This document shows, piece by piece, positions 35,688 through 43,587 of a DNA stretch of 46,222 nucleotides. Source of the DNA: Sedimenticola sp. (GTDB taxonomy: Bacteria; Pseudomonadota; Gammaproteobacteria; Chromatiales; Chromatiaceae); the NCBI GenBank assembly GCA_002869585.1, contig PKUO01000010.1, forward strand, positions 1 through 46,222. Direction: 5' to 3'. Every line of letters begins with the position of its first letter. The first letter of the stretch is position 1. Under the pieces are notes generated by a model. It was not told the origin of the DNA, searched no databases, and was given only the letters and a program-made list of their open reading frames with translations. The translations under genes were made by a program, and so were the position numbers.

Positions 35688-35734
35688 TGTGTTCTCCTGA
35701 TAATCATTCGTGTGATAGGTGCTATCCATTCAGG

Positions 35735-36439
35735 TCAAAACCAGGCGCGGATACCCGCGACTAACTGCACATCACTGACATCTCCACCCTCAGCCCTGGT
35801 AAAATCAGCGGTTCGACCAAACTGTTTCTACCAATTCACACCAATGTATGGCGCAAACTCACGGCGTACTTCATAGCGCAAACGCAGCCCAAATCCCATA
35901 TCGGAGAGACCGGAACCTATGCCTACCGCCTCATCATCCTTGCTGTGAAAATTCATCTCCATCTCAGGTGACAAGATCAGTTTTTGTGTAAACATATACT
36001 CGTATTCAACATCCAGCCGGACTCCTAGCTGTCCCGATTCTCCGATAAATAAACTGGTATCGACTTCAAAAAGATACGGTGCTAACCCCTTGAATCCGAG
36101 CACCAGAAAATCCCGATACGGTTCCGGCTTGATATCCCGACGCCATCCCAATTGAAAATCCCAGAAAGGCGCAACGGCACGACTGTAAAGAAACTGCAAC
36201 TCGGCCTCTTCCGCCTTACCATCCACACGCTCTACTTCGGCTTTTAACCAGAACTTGTTAAGGTCTTTTCCAACCCATGCATCTGCATCCAATAGCCAGG
36301 GATCGGGACCGTCGGTATTTCTGATCTCCAGCTTGTTTATCATCACCTTGTAGAGCAACGGGTCGTCTGTGCCCATGCCCGCTGCACTGACTCCGCTGGT
36401 GAACAACATTGCCATAACCATGTATGGTGTTTTCTTCAT
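35735..36439 (-). pseudogene. copB: Copper resistance outer-membrane protein CopB with in-frame amber stop
   Basis: CopB is an outer-membrane beta-barrel of copper resistance operons. The frame from the ATG at 36439 (AAGGGG upstream) has a signal peptide (to about residue 24) and typical blocks: YKVMINKLEIRNTDGPDPW, WKAEVER-like, QFLYSRAVAPFWDFQLGWR, GQLGVRLDVEYEYMFTQ and YEVRREFAPYIGVNW. It ends at TAG (35828-35830) after 203 residues. Reading through gives 30 more residues, KQFGRTADFTRAEGGD and QLVAGIRAWF, then TGA at 35735, which is the normal family C-terminus. A Glu codon GAG changed to TAG explains it. It also lacks the Met-rich N-terminal region of Pseudomonas CopB. Sequencing error is possible. 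Confidence 0.85.
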
Positions 36440-36452
36440 TGTTATCCCCTTC

Positions 36453-38420
36453 TCAACTGACGATGACGGTACGGAACATACCGAGCATGTGATAGAGCAA
36501 ATGGCAGTGGTAGGCCCAGCCGCCCTCGGCATCCACAGTAACCCGGTAGCTGATCCGCGAGCCTGGCTGAACGATCACAGTATGTTTGCGCGGAAGGTGG
36601 TTGTTATCACCCGTCTCCAAGTCACTCCACATTCCGTGCAGATGCATCGGATGATTCATCATGGTGTCATTCACCAGTGTAATGCGCAGTCGCTCTCCCA
36701 GTTTCCAGCGAAGAGGCTCTGCATCACTATGCTTGACGCCATCGATCGACCACATATAGCGCCCCATATTACCAGTCAGGTGAAGTTCTATTTCCCGGTC
36801 AGGTTCACGATGGTCATGGGTGGTTCGGAGGTTTCGAAGATCTGCATAAGTCAGGACTCGACGTCCGTTATTCCGCAGTCCAACTCCGGGGTCATCGAGT
36901 CGGTATTGTGGTGTATCGGCCAACATATCCACATGCGGACCATACTCGGTCGATGCGTGTTTAACAGTAGCACTGCTAAAATCGGATGGGCTGGATTTCA
37001 TTACCGCTTTATTCATGCCCGTCATAGCACTATGGTCCATGCCTGGCATGTTGTTGTGATCCATGTCCGTCATAGCACTGTGATCCATGCCCGGCATGTT
37101 GTTGTGATCCATGTCTGTCATAGCACTGTGATCCATGCCCGGCATGTTGTCATGCTCCATGCCCTTCATAGCACTGTGATCCATACTTGGCATCTCATGG
37201 CCAGTATGATCCATCATGTTCATGCCCATATCCCCATGTCCCAGATTCGGTACAGGGTCCAGTTCGGGAACGGGTGCCTGCTGTGATAGGTTGGATGTCA
37301 GAGTGCCTCTGGCATACCCACTGCGTGCAATATCCTGTGCGAAGATGGTATAGGCAGTATCATCGCCCGGCTCAACGATCACATCATAGGTCTCGGCGAT
37401 TCCGATACGGAACTCGTCAACCATCACCGGTTCGACATATTGTCCATCAGCGGCAACCACTGTCATTTTCAGACCGGGAATACGCACATCAAAAAAGGTC
37501 ATGGCTGAACCATTGATAAAACGCAGGCGTACCTTCTCACCCTTAGTGAACAGACCAGTCCAGCCATCCACAGGAGTCTGGCCATTGGTCAGATAGGTGT
37601 AGGTATAACCGGTCACATCAGACAGATCGCGTTGACTCATGCGCATCTGGTTCCACATTCTGCGATCACTCCAGGTAGCGGCAAGACCTTTCGACTTCAT
37701 ATCCGCGACCAAATCAGTGTGGCTGCGCTCATTGAAGTTGTAGTAGTGGCTGAGTTTCTTCAGTTTGGCGTAGACATCGATGGGATCTTCATCGGTCCAA
37801 TCGGAGAACATCACCACGTAGTCACGATCATAGCTAAACGGCTCAGGCTCCAGAGGATCGATGATTATCGGGCCATAGAGCCCTGTCTGCTCCTGAAACC
37901 CGGAGTGACTGTGATACCAGTAGGTACCACTCTGGAGTACAGGAAATTGGTAGGTAAAGCTTTCTCCAGGCTTAATCCCATTGAAACCCGTGGCAATGCC
38001 GGGCACACCATCCATCGCGCTTGGAAGGATAATGCCATGCCAGTGAATGGAACTGGTCTCGTGCAATAAATTAGTGACTCGCAGAGTAACGCGATCACCT
38101 TCTCGCCAACGGAGAACTGGCGCCGGCAAGGAACCGTTAACGGTGGTGGCAAGACGTGGCGCCCCGGTAAAATTGACGGCCTGCTCACTAAGGATCAATT
38201 TAAAATTATTGCCCTGCAGGGTTTCGGGGCCTTGATGCCTGGTGACATCAGCCAGGGTTCTGGGTCCCAACCCAATGCTGGCAAAAGCGCCCCCCATTGC
38301 CAGCCCCTGTACAAATCGGCGGCGTGTCAAACAGATTCCATCTTGAGATTGGGAATTATTTTGAGTATCGGAAAATCGGGCACAAGCACTGCCCTTAATC
38401 AAGTTATTGATGAGGCTCAT
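36453..38420 (-). CDS. copA: Copper resistance multicopper oxidase CopA
   Basis: CopA oxidises and binds copper in the periplasm. From the ATG at 38420 the product is 655 residues. A Tat signal (TRRRFVQGLAMGG, Arg33-Arg35) indicates folded export. Copper-site motifs are in order: HWHG, WYHSHSG, HPMHLHGMW and AYHCHLLYHMLGMF with the type 1 Cys. A Met/His-rich insert at about residues 410-468 holds tandem MDHSAM repeats. SD-like GAGG lies about 15 bases before the ATG; an upstream TTG is not needed. copB follows by 13 bases. Confidence 0.96.
   Translation of the reverse strand: MSLINNLIKGSACARFSDTQNNSQSQDGICLTRRRFVQGLAMGGAFASIGLGPRTLADVTRHQGPETLQGNNFKLILSEQAVNFTGAPRLATTVNGSLPAPVLRWREGDRVTLRVTNLLHETSSIHWHGIILPSAMDGVPGIATGFNGIKPGESFTYQFPVLQSGTYWYHSHSGFQEQTGLYGPIIIDPLEPEPFSYDRDYVVMFSDWTDEDPIDVYAKLKKLSHYYNFNERSHTDLVADMKSKGLAATWSDRRMWNQMRMSQRDLSDVTGYTYTYLTNGQTPVDGWTGLFTKGEKVRLRFINGSAMTFFDVRIPGLKMTVVAADGQYVEPVMVDEFRIGIAETYDVIVEPGDDTAYTIFAQDIARSGYARGTLTSNLSQQAPVPELDPVPNLGHGDMGMNMMDHTGHEMPSMDHSAMKGMEHDNMPGMDHSAMTDMDHNNMPGMDHSAMTDMDHNNMPGMDHSAMTGMNKAVMKSSPSDFSSATVKHASTEYGPHVDMLADTPQYRLDDPGVGLRNNGRRVLTYADLRNLRTTHDHREPDREIELHLTGNMGRYMWSIDGVKHSDAEPLRWKLGERLRITLVNDTMMNHPMHLHGMWSDLETGDNNHLPRKHTVIVQPGSRISYRVTVDAEGGWAYHCHLLYHMLGMFRTVIVS
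37018..37193 (-). repeat. 48-base tandem repeats encoding Met/His-rich copper-binding insert
   Basis: Unit GMDHSAMTDMDHNNMP occurs twice exactly in protein (GMDHSAMTD etc.), flanked by a degenerate first copy (SMDHSAMKGMEHDNMP) and a partial last copy (GMDHSAMTGMNKAVM). The DNA copies are nearly identical, so copy number may vary by slippage. Confidence 0.85.
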
Positions 38421-38525
38421 AGAGTGATTCTTCCTCTGCAAGTCAGCAGCTTCTGGCCACCAACATAGTGTCAACAGTGTGTTGCCTTTTGATAATCGCT
38501 GAACAATCAGCAATCTGCGGAAGAA

Positions 38526-38897
38526 TCAGGCCCTGGGTGGGCGAAAGAGCAAAGAAGAGGTTTGGCTAACGAAACGTTCGTCTGTCAGGTTTGATTTGGG
38601 TGCGCTGGAAAATATTGCGGTATATGCGAAAGAGGCAGTCAATCCTAAGGCACAGGAAGCACAATGGCCAGACGAGCAGCTATGCCCGCTGCACCTTTTG
38701 TCATCCATGTTCTGAACGCAATCATGAGAAGTCGAATGGTCCATTACCATAGCATCAGCATGGCTATCAGGCATTTGTTGCATACCAACATGCTGATCGG
38801 TAGATATGAAAATTCCTGCAAGCGCACCCTGCAACGGGGCTAGTCCCAGCAGTAAAGTGAGCATAATAATCAGCAGTTTTTCAGGAAGTCGATGCAT
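38526..38897 (-). CDS. Exported Cys/His/Met-rich protein, CopL-like
   Basis: The 123-residue product has a signal peptide (MHRLPEKLLIIMLTLLLGLA to about residue 27) and a metal-ligand-rich middle: HVGMQQMPDSHADAMVMDHS and CSGHSCSSGHCASC. It is the first gene of the minus-strand copper operon, 105 bases before copA. In Xanthomonas, copL, a short Cys/His-rich protein, sits in the same place and is needed for copper-induced expression; similarity here is of composition and position only, since these proteins diverge fast. DUF2946-type proteins are an alternative. Confidence 0.75.
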   Translation of the reverse strand: MHRLPEKLLIIMLTLLLGLAPLQGALAGIFISTDQHVGMQQMPDSHADAMVMDHSTSHDCVQNMDDKRCSGHSCSSGHCASCALGLTASFAYTAIFSSAPKSNLTDERFVSQTSSLLFRPPRA

Positions 38898-38925
38898 ATC
38901 ATCAGATAATACTGAGATTCATTCT

Positions 38926-38958
38926 TATTTCAAGTATCTGATTCGGCAGCTTGAAATA
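38926..38958. promoter_or_regulatory. Dyad upstream of the copper operon (TATTTCAAG-N15-CTTGAAATA)
   Basis: A perfect 9-bp inverted repeat lies 29-61 bases before the first ATG of the copper operon, where an operator would sit. The rest of the gap from 38898 to 39212 shows only AT-rich sequence and one further dyad. The regulator is not in this window. Confidence 0.45.
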
Positions 38959-38969
38959 TAATAAGTTCA

Positions 38970-38990
38970 ACATAATGACTTTTATTATGT
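38970..38990. promoter_or_regulatory. Second dyad upstream of the copper operon (ACATAAT-N7-ATTATGT)
   Basis: A perfect 7-bp inverted repeat with a seven-base spacer, 12 bases from the first dyad. Its place upstream of the likely promoter would suit an activator of the CopR response-regulator type, but no cop box consensus match is claimed. Confidence 0.35.
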
Positions 38991-39212
38991 CAGCCAGATA
39001 GTCCTTTACTCACGCTACCCTGTTTTTTTCAATCACTCCGTTCCGACAATAAAGCCGGCTAAGAATTAATTTTCTGACACAAAGATATAGAAGGTACAAA
39101 CGAACTAAGGTAACCGATTGATTTTCTTTGGCTATAAAGGAAAATAACAAACTATATAACAGTACGTATACTGATTATTTATACTCGGCGGTTTATTTAC
39201 GCAAACTGCGCT

Positions 39213-39252
39213 AAAAAGAAAAAGGCTCACACCGAAAAACGATGTAAGCCTT
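39213..39252 (-). terminator. Intrinsic terminator of the ancestral tRNA-Lys
   Basis: On the minus strand GGCTTACATCG and CGGTGTGAGCC form an 11-bp stem (two G-T pairs) around TTTTT, followed by TTTTTCTTTTT. It lies 12 bases past the CCA of the tRNA-Lys remnant, as expected for a tRNA terminator. Confidence 0.85.
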
Positions 39253-39261
39253 TGATTTATA

Positions 39262-39310
39262 TGGTGGGCCATGAAGGATTCGAACCTTCGACCAATGGAT
39301 TAAGAGTCCC
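39262..39310 (-). other. tRNA-Lys(CTT) 3'-half: attachment site of the integrated element
   Basis: On the minus strand the 49 bases start GGGACTCTTAATCC, giving loop CTCTTAA with anticodon CTT. They continue with the variable loop, a perfect T arm GAAGG-TTCGAAT-CCTTC, acceptor half ATGGCCC, discriminator A and CCA. No 5' half (GGGCCAT, D arm, 5' anticodon stem) is found to the right, where AT-rich sequence begins. This is the pattern left by a tyrosine recombinase that integrates in the tRNA 3' end. The intact tRNA should be rebuilt at the far end of the element. Confidence 0.8.
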
Positions 39311-39478
39311 AATTCATGGTTTATTGCTACTTAGATATCAAGAGATATAGTTGTATTTATTACATTTAATATCAATAGGTTAATATCTAATCTATTGTGC
39401 TCCGTTGGATATTGATAGATCCCCTGATACAATTTCCCTGCTTCCATAGTGCTGCCATGGGGAACGCGGGAGGGGTAT
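39311..39478. other. AT-rich arm region between att core and integrase
   Basis: 168 bases, AT rich, with repeated ATATC/GATAT motifs. TATCAATA (39370-39377) and its complement TATTGATA (39410-39417) form one inverted pair. This is where integrase arm sites and the int promoter would be expected; no site is proven. Confidence 0.4.
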
Positions 39479-40642
39479 ATGTCAGAAAAAATCAGACTCA
39501 CAAAACGACTGGTGGATGCCACCAGGCCGCCGGAGCAAGACGGGGCTTTCATTCAGGTATGGGATACTGAAATCCCTGGGTTCGGCCTCCGGGTAACAGC
39601 CTATGGTGTCAAATCCTATATCCTCAACTACCGCATTCACGGTCGCCAGCGAAAATACACCATAGGCCGTCATGGTGATTTCACCGCTGATCAGGCGAGA
39701 CAGGAAGCGCTGAAATTAAGGGCGCGTATCGCCTCAGGTGATGACCCCCAGGCAGAGAAACACAAAGCGAGCAGTATCCCCCTGCTCTTCCAGTTTGCCG
39801 AAGAATATATTTCGCATATCAAAAAAAGTAAAAAGACCTGGAAGAATGACGAGGCCAAACTGAAAACCCGCATTTTGCCAAAATGGGGAAAGCTGCGGCT
39901 CGATACCATCACCACCCGCCAGATTGAAACGCTCCATAACAACATCAAAGATGCGCGCACCCCGGCAACCGCCAATCGACATTTAGCCATGCTCAAGCGG
40001 ATGTTTAATCTGGCGACCCAATGGGGATATCTGGAGATTAACCCTGCACAGCATGTGAAGCTCTTTAAGGAGAATAACGAGCGGACTGCCTGGTTGGATG
40101 CCCGACAGATCAAACGACTGCTGACGGCCTGTCAGGCCTATCCAGATCCCTTTATCGGGGCTTTCTATCCGTTTCTACTCTATACCGGCGCAAGGTCTGG
40201 TGAGGCACAGAATGCCAAATGGCAGTCGATCGACCTTGAGCGGGGCATGTGGCACATTCCCGAAGCAAAAAGCGGTAAAGGACGTTATGTGCCGTTAGCA
40301 CCCCCAGCGGTGAGTTTATTGAAGGCCTTGCCGCTGCATGCAGGGAACCCCTATGTCTTTTGCGGTCAGGTTCCGGGGCAAGCGGTCGTTAATGTTGCCA
40401 AACCCTGGAAACGTATCCGCATAGAGGCAGATTTGCCCGATGATTTCCGGATTCATGATTTGCGCCATACCTTTGCCTCTTGGGGTGTGTCCAATGGGAT
40501 TGACCTTTACCACATTCAGGCCTTACTGGGTCACTCCTCCTCGCAAATGACCCAACGCTACTCACATTTAGCTGAAGATGGCATCAAATCCAGTGTTCGC
40601 CAGATCAGTGGTTTCATGGAAGAGGCACAAAAGCAGGACTAA
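39479..40642 (+). CDS. int: Tyrosine recombinase (integrase) of the element
   Basis: The 387-residue product integrates and excises the element. The start is the ATG at 39479 with GGGAGGGG upstream. It has the DUF4102-type N-terminal domain (residues 1-85, DTEIPGFGLRVTAYGVKSY), a core-binding domain (about 100-190) and the catalytic domain with Arg239 (TGARSGE), His326 and Arg329 (HDLRHTF), His352 (LLGHSS) and nucleophile Tyr361 (QRYSH). All catalytic residues are present. This P4-like class usually targets tRNA genes, matching the tRNA-Lys remnant 169 bases upstream. Confidence 0.95.
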   Translation: MSEKIRLTKRLVDATRPPEQDGAFIQVWDTEIPGFGLRVTAYGVKSYILNYRIHGRQRKYTIGRHGDFTADQARQEALKLRARIASGDDPQAEKHKASSIPLLFQFAEEYISHIKKSKKTWKNDEAKLKTRILPKWGKLRLDTITTRQIETLHNNIKDARTPATANRHLAMLKRMFNLATQWGYLEINPAQHVKLFKENNERTAWLDARQIKRLLTACQAYPDPFIGAFYPFLLYTGARSGEAQNAKWQSIDLERGMWHIPEAKSGKGRYVPLAPPAVSLLKALPLHAGNPYVFCGQVPGQAVVNVAKPWKRIRIEADLPDDFRIHDLRHTFASWGVSNGIDLYHIQALLGHSSSQMTQRYSHLAEDGIKSSVRQISGFMEEAQKQD

Positions 40643-40696
40643 CGGCAAAGACAATAAATCACGCGTAACCATTCAGATTAGAAAAAAGGGAAAGGT

Positions 40697-41455
40697 ATGC
40701 CGCGCAGTACAATATTTGATAATTACTTGCCGTTAACGGGTGAGATCAATACAGAATCACCGTATGCCTTTTATCTGGAATTGATAGTCATGCGCGCAAG
40801 GCGAATATTAAAAACGCGCAGCGAGGGGCAGATAACAGACGCTTTAGATGTGCTGTACTGGATGATCCAGGAAGGCGATCACGAGCAGCTGAAAGAAGCC
40901 CAATCAAAAGATTTCGATCAGTCTGGATATGTCATGACCGAGGCAAAGGCGCTTCGCCTGTTTATGCCGCTGTTTGATATCAAACAGCAGGAGACGTTTC
41001 CGGATGCCAAATGGGAGGAGTATTTTGCCACCCTCGCACTGTCACAAGTAGCACAGATTGTAATCTCGGCCGAACTCTCTACTGCGAATACTGAGTTCCC
41101 CGATATTCAGGGCGATTATTCGTCTGGGCAACACAAAAAAAGCGTTCAACTTGACCAATTATTGGAGGCTGCTGAAACGATTAGTGCAGCCGAATTTCTG
41201 GCCGAGGGAAAAAACTATATGGCGCGTGCGGGTAGCGCAGGTGGTAAGCGTAGGGTCAAAAAATTCGAGCAATTAAAACAGCACGTTCACAAGGAATGGG
41301 AAACCAAACATAAACGCCGCACTAATCGTGATGCGGCAAAACGGATCTGGGAAGAGATGCCAGAAGATTATCAAAAAGTACTCAGCACTGACGAACCACA
41401 AAAGCGCCTGGAAATCTGGATCGGAAAATGGAAAAAAGGAATAGCAATCCCTTAA
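40697..41455 (+). CDS. Unrecognised element protein, 252 residues
   Basis: The product is 252 residues after GGGAAAGG at the ATG. It is soluble and mostly helical. The N-terminal half (PYAFYLELIVMRARRILK and ALDVLYWMIQEGDHEQL) and the basic C-terminal third (GGKRRVKKFEQLKQ, then NRDAAKRIWEEMPEDYQKVL and QKRLEIWIGKW) suggest a DNA-associated protein. I recognise no domain. It lies between int and the HTH/rep pair, directly before the twin palindromes. Similar proteins beside integrases in other elements would be the best clue to role. Confidence 0.8.
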   Translation: MPRSTIFDNYLPLTGEINTESPYAFYLELIVMRARRILKTRSEGQITDALDVLYWMIQEGDHEQLKEAQSKDFDQSGYVMTEAKALRLFMPLFDIKQQETFPDAKWEEYFATLALSQVAQIVISAELSTANTEFPDIQGDYSSGQHKKSVQLDQLLEAAETISAAEFLAEGKNYMARAGSAGGKRRVKKFEQLKQHVHKEWETKHKRRTNRDAAKRIWEEMPEDYQKVLSTDEPQKRLEIWIGKWKKGIAIP

Positions 41456-41458
41456 AAG

Positions 41459-41498
41459 TATATTCGAAGCGCTTCGAATATATTTCCTAGCGCTTCGA
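41459..41498. promoter_or_regulatory. Twin operator: 24-bp palindrome plus second half-conserved copy
   Basis: 41459-41482 is a perfect 24-bp palindrome (half TATATTCGAAGC). The core AGCGCTTCGA recurs at 41489-41498, 21 bases after the first copy (41468-41477), two helical turns. It lies 4 bases after the 252-residue gene and about 65 before the HTH gene, so it likely controls the HTH-rep transcript. It could also end the upstream one. Confidence 0.65.
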
Positions 41499-41563
41499 GG
41501 ATTCCTCACGACCCGGCACTCCTATAAAACGTCTTCTGTAAGGAAAAACAACAGGAGACAACA

Positions 41564-41854
41564 ATGTCTGAAAATCGCTCAACTATTTCAAGTGATGTAA
41601 CGCGGGCCAGATCGAGAAGTCACGCGCTTTCCGGTTTGGATCTACTACTGACCGAAACCGAAGCAGCCGAACTGATCGGCTTTTCCCGCAATACCCTGCG
41701 CGCCTGGCGTGTTTCAGGACGCGCAACAGCATTTCCTCCGCCTCCGTTCATTAAGTGTGGCCGATCCGTACGCTATCGCGCCTCAGATTTACAGCAGTGG
41801 ATGGCTGAGCAGGTGCTTCTTCGCTCCACCAGTGATCAGGAGCAAGCCGCATGA
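41564..41854 (+). CDS. AlpA/excisionase-like HTH protein
   Basis: The 96-residue product has a helix-turn-helix of the AlpA/MerR-like type: LLLTETEAAELIGFSRNTLR and AWRVSG, then the wing GRSVRYRASDLQQWM. AGGAGA lies just before the ATG. Such proteins act as excisionase or as activators of int and replication genes in satellites and islands. Its TGA overlaps the rep ATG (ATGA), so it is translationally coupled to the replication gene. The twin palindromes upstream are its natural candidate binding sites. Confidence 0.88.
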   Translation: MSENRSTISSDVTRARSRSHALSGLDLLLTETEAAELIGFSRNTLRAWRVSGRATAFPPPPFIKCGRSVRYRASDLQQWMAEQVLLRSTSDQEQAA

Positions 41855-43575
41855 ATGTTTCTGACATGCCCCTCATGCCACCTGCGCCCTGGCATGTCAC
41901 TCCAGGCGAACGGGCGATTTGGGAAACCTCAGATCCCTATGGCTATGACCGTGAGTGGCGACACGAACTGTTTGAAAAACTACCGCTCGGATTTGGTGAA
42001 AAACTGGCGGGTCAATACCGAAAGGATTGGCGGGGTGAAGGGAGGAAAAAAGCCAACACCCGTCTGCGTATTACCGCGCGCCCCTTTCTCGAATCTGGTT
42101 TGCCACTGCTTGCCGATGAGGACCAGTTAGTGCAACAGGCCAGAATCAAGGCCGATCATTGCCGGAGAATCATGTCCTATCATGCGGATTCACGGAAAGT
42201 CTTTGAGGCGCTCTGTGTGTACGCGGTTGAGTCAGGTATTAATCCTATCAAGCTTAGTGCAGCAATCAGCCAGCAAGGGGCCATCAGGCGCTTCTGCTGG
42301 GATGACTGGTGGAAACGTCAGCTCAGAAAGGCGCAGGGCATGGCCATTGAAACCGGAGCCATTTATGGGGGCTTGGTTCAAAATCGAAGAAATATCTATG
42401 TCAGTGATGAAAACTTGGAGAGACAACGCGAACAAAGCCGCCGCACCCGATCAATACTCGAAAGCCTGGTTGCGGTGAATGAGCTGGATGATTCCTACAC
42501 TTTGCAGGAGTTAGCCGACTTATCGGTTTCAAACCCGGTGATTCTGCGCAACGAGATGATGACCCGCATAATGGGTACGGAGTTGTTTGCCGATACAGAA
42601 GGCTTTCTTGCCTTCTTCCTGACCTTGACCTGTCCATCCAGGTTTCATGCCCGCTACAGCAAGAGTGGCGAAGAAAACCCCAATTATGACGGTAGCACCC
42701 CGAAACAGGGTCAGGCCTACCTGAATAAAATTTGGAGCCTGATGCGTTCCCGTTGGAAAGATCACGGCCTGGAGGTTTTTGGGGTCCGGATTGCTGAACC
42801 GCATCATGACGGGACACCCCATTGGCACATCCTCATTTTCCTTAAAGAAAAAGATAAAGACCTGTGCCTGGATTTCTTTAAGAAATATGCCTTAAAGGAT
42901 TCCCCGGATGAGGCTGGAGCCCTTATAAGGCGATTCAAGATCGAGGAGATTGATAAATCGAGAGGGAGCGCCGTGGGTTATGTGGCCAAATATATCTCAA
43001 AGAATATTGACGGCTATGGGGTTGAGTATGACGAACTGGGAAATGATGCTGCCTCATCGGCCGAACGTGTGAGGACATGGGCAAAAACCTGGGGGATACG
43101 TCAGTTCCAGTTTTTTGGGGTTCCCCCTGTAACCGTTTGGCGGGAACTGCGGCGGATTCATTCTGAGATCAGTGGTTCAGCGCCATTAGAGAGAGCCAGG
43201 CAGGCCGCTGATACGGGTAATTGGGCCGAGTATATCTACGCAATGGACGGCGTGTGTATCAGCCGTGACGAGCGGCCTATAGCCCTTATAAAGGTCTGGT
43301 CAGACAAGCCCAATAGATATGATGAACCGGTGGGCGAAATAATCGTTGGGGTCACAACCGGTGATATCACCATCCAAACCCGCATCCATGTCTGGACTAT
43401 AGGCAAAAAGGTCATTGAGGAGGGTGTGCCAAACAGTGATGACCATACCTATAGCACCTGGGATGAATACACTGGCGCAATAACCAGGGAACCTAAAGGG
43501 TCGAACGACCCTTTAGGATTAGAAAATAATTTTGGCCAAAGGCCAGTCCTTACTTACTTGGAGTTCTGTCAATAA
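41851..43575 (+). CDS. HUH replication initiator, phage P2 gpA type
   Basis: The 574-residue product is a rolling-circle initiator that nicks one strand and stays covalently attached. The HUH metal motif is His324-Trp-His326 in HHDGTPHWHILIF. The two catalytic tyrosines are Tyr377 and Tyr381 in GYVAKYISKN, spaced as in P2 gpA and phiX174 gpA (YxxxY), which separates it from one-Tyr plasmid Rep proteins. LAFFLTLTCPSRFHARYSK is the preceding conserved motif. The Phage_GPA family call is firm; the element need not be a full phage, since no capsid or tail genes are seen. A perfect hairpin lies in its 3' end. Confidence 0.92.
   Translation: MNVSDMPLMPPAPWHVTPGERAIWETSDPYGYDREWRHELFEKLPLGFGEKLAGQYRKDWRGEGRKKANTRLRITARPFLESGLPLLADEDQLVQQARIKADHCRRIMSYHADSRKVFEALCVYAVESGINPIKLSAAISQQGAIRRFCWDDWWKRQLRKAQGMAIETGAIYGGLVQNRRNIYVSDENLERQREQSRRTRSILESLVAVNELDDSYTLQELADLSVSNPVILRNEMMTRIMGTELFADTEGFLAFFLTLTCPSRFHARYSKSGEENPNYDGSTPKQGQAYLNKIWSLMRSRWKDHGLEVFGVRIAEPHHDGTPHWHILIFLKEKDKDLCLDFFKKYALKDSPDEAGALIRRFKIEEIDKSRGSAVGYVAKYISKNIDGYGVEYDELGNDAASSAERVRTWAKTWGIRQFQFFGVPPVTVWRELRRIHSEISGSAPLERARQAADTGNWAEYIYAMDGVCISRDERPIALIKVWSDKPNRYDEPVGEIIVGVTTGDITIQTRIHVWTIGKKVIEEGVPNSDDHTYSTWDEYTGAITREPKGSNDPLGLENNFGQRPVLTYLEFCQ
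43492..43517. repeat. 12-bp perfect hairpin in the rep 3' end, candidate origin
   Basis: CCTAAAGGGTCG and CGACCCTTTAGG flank AA only. It is within the last 60 bases of rep. In P2 the origin lies inside gene A, and HUH initiators recognise hairpins, so a nick-site role is possible; a convergent terminator is the alternative. Confidence 0.6.
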
Positions 43576-43587
43576 CTGTACGGTAAC

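Noticed and set aside
39262-39310. Intact tRNA-Lys gene
   Set aside because: Only the anticodon loop and 3' half are present; no D arm or 5' acceptor strand can be found to the right, so it is kept as an att remnant.
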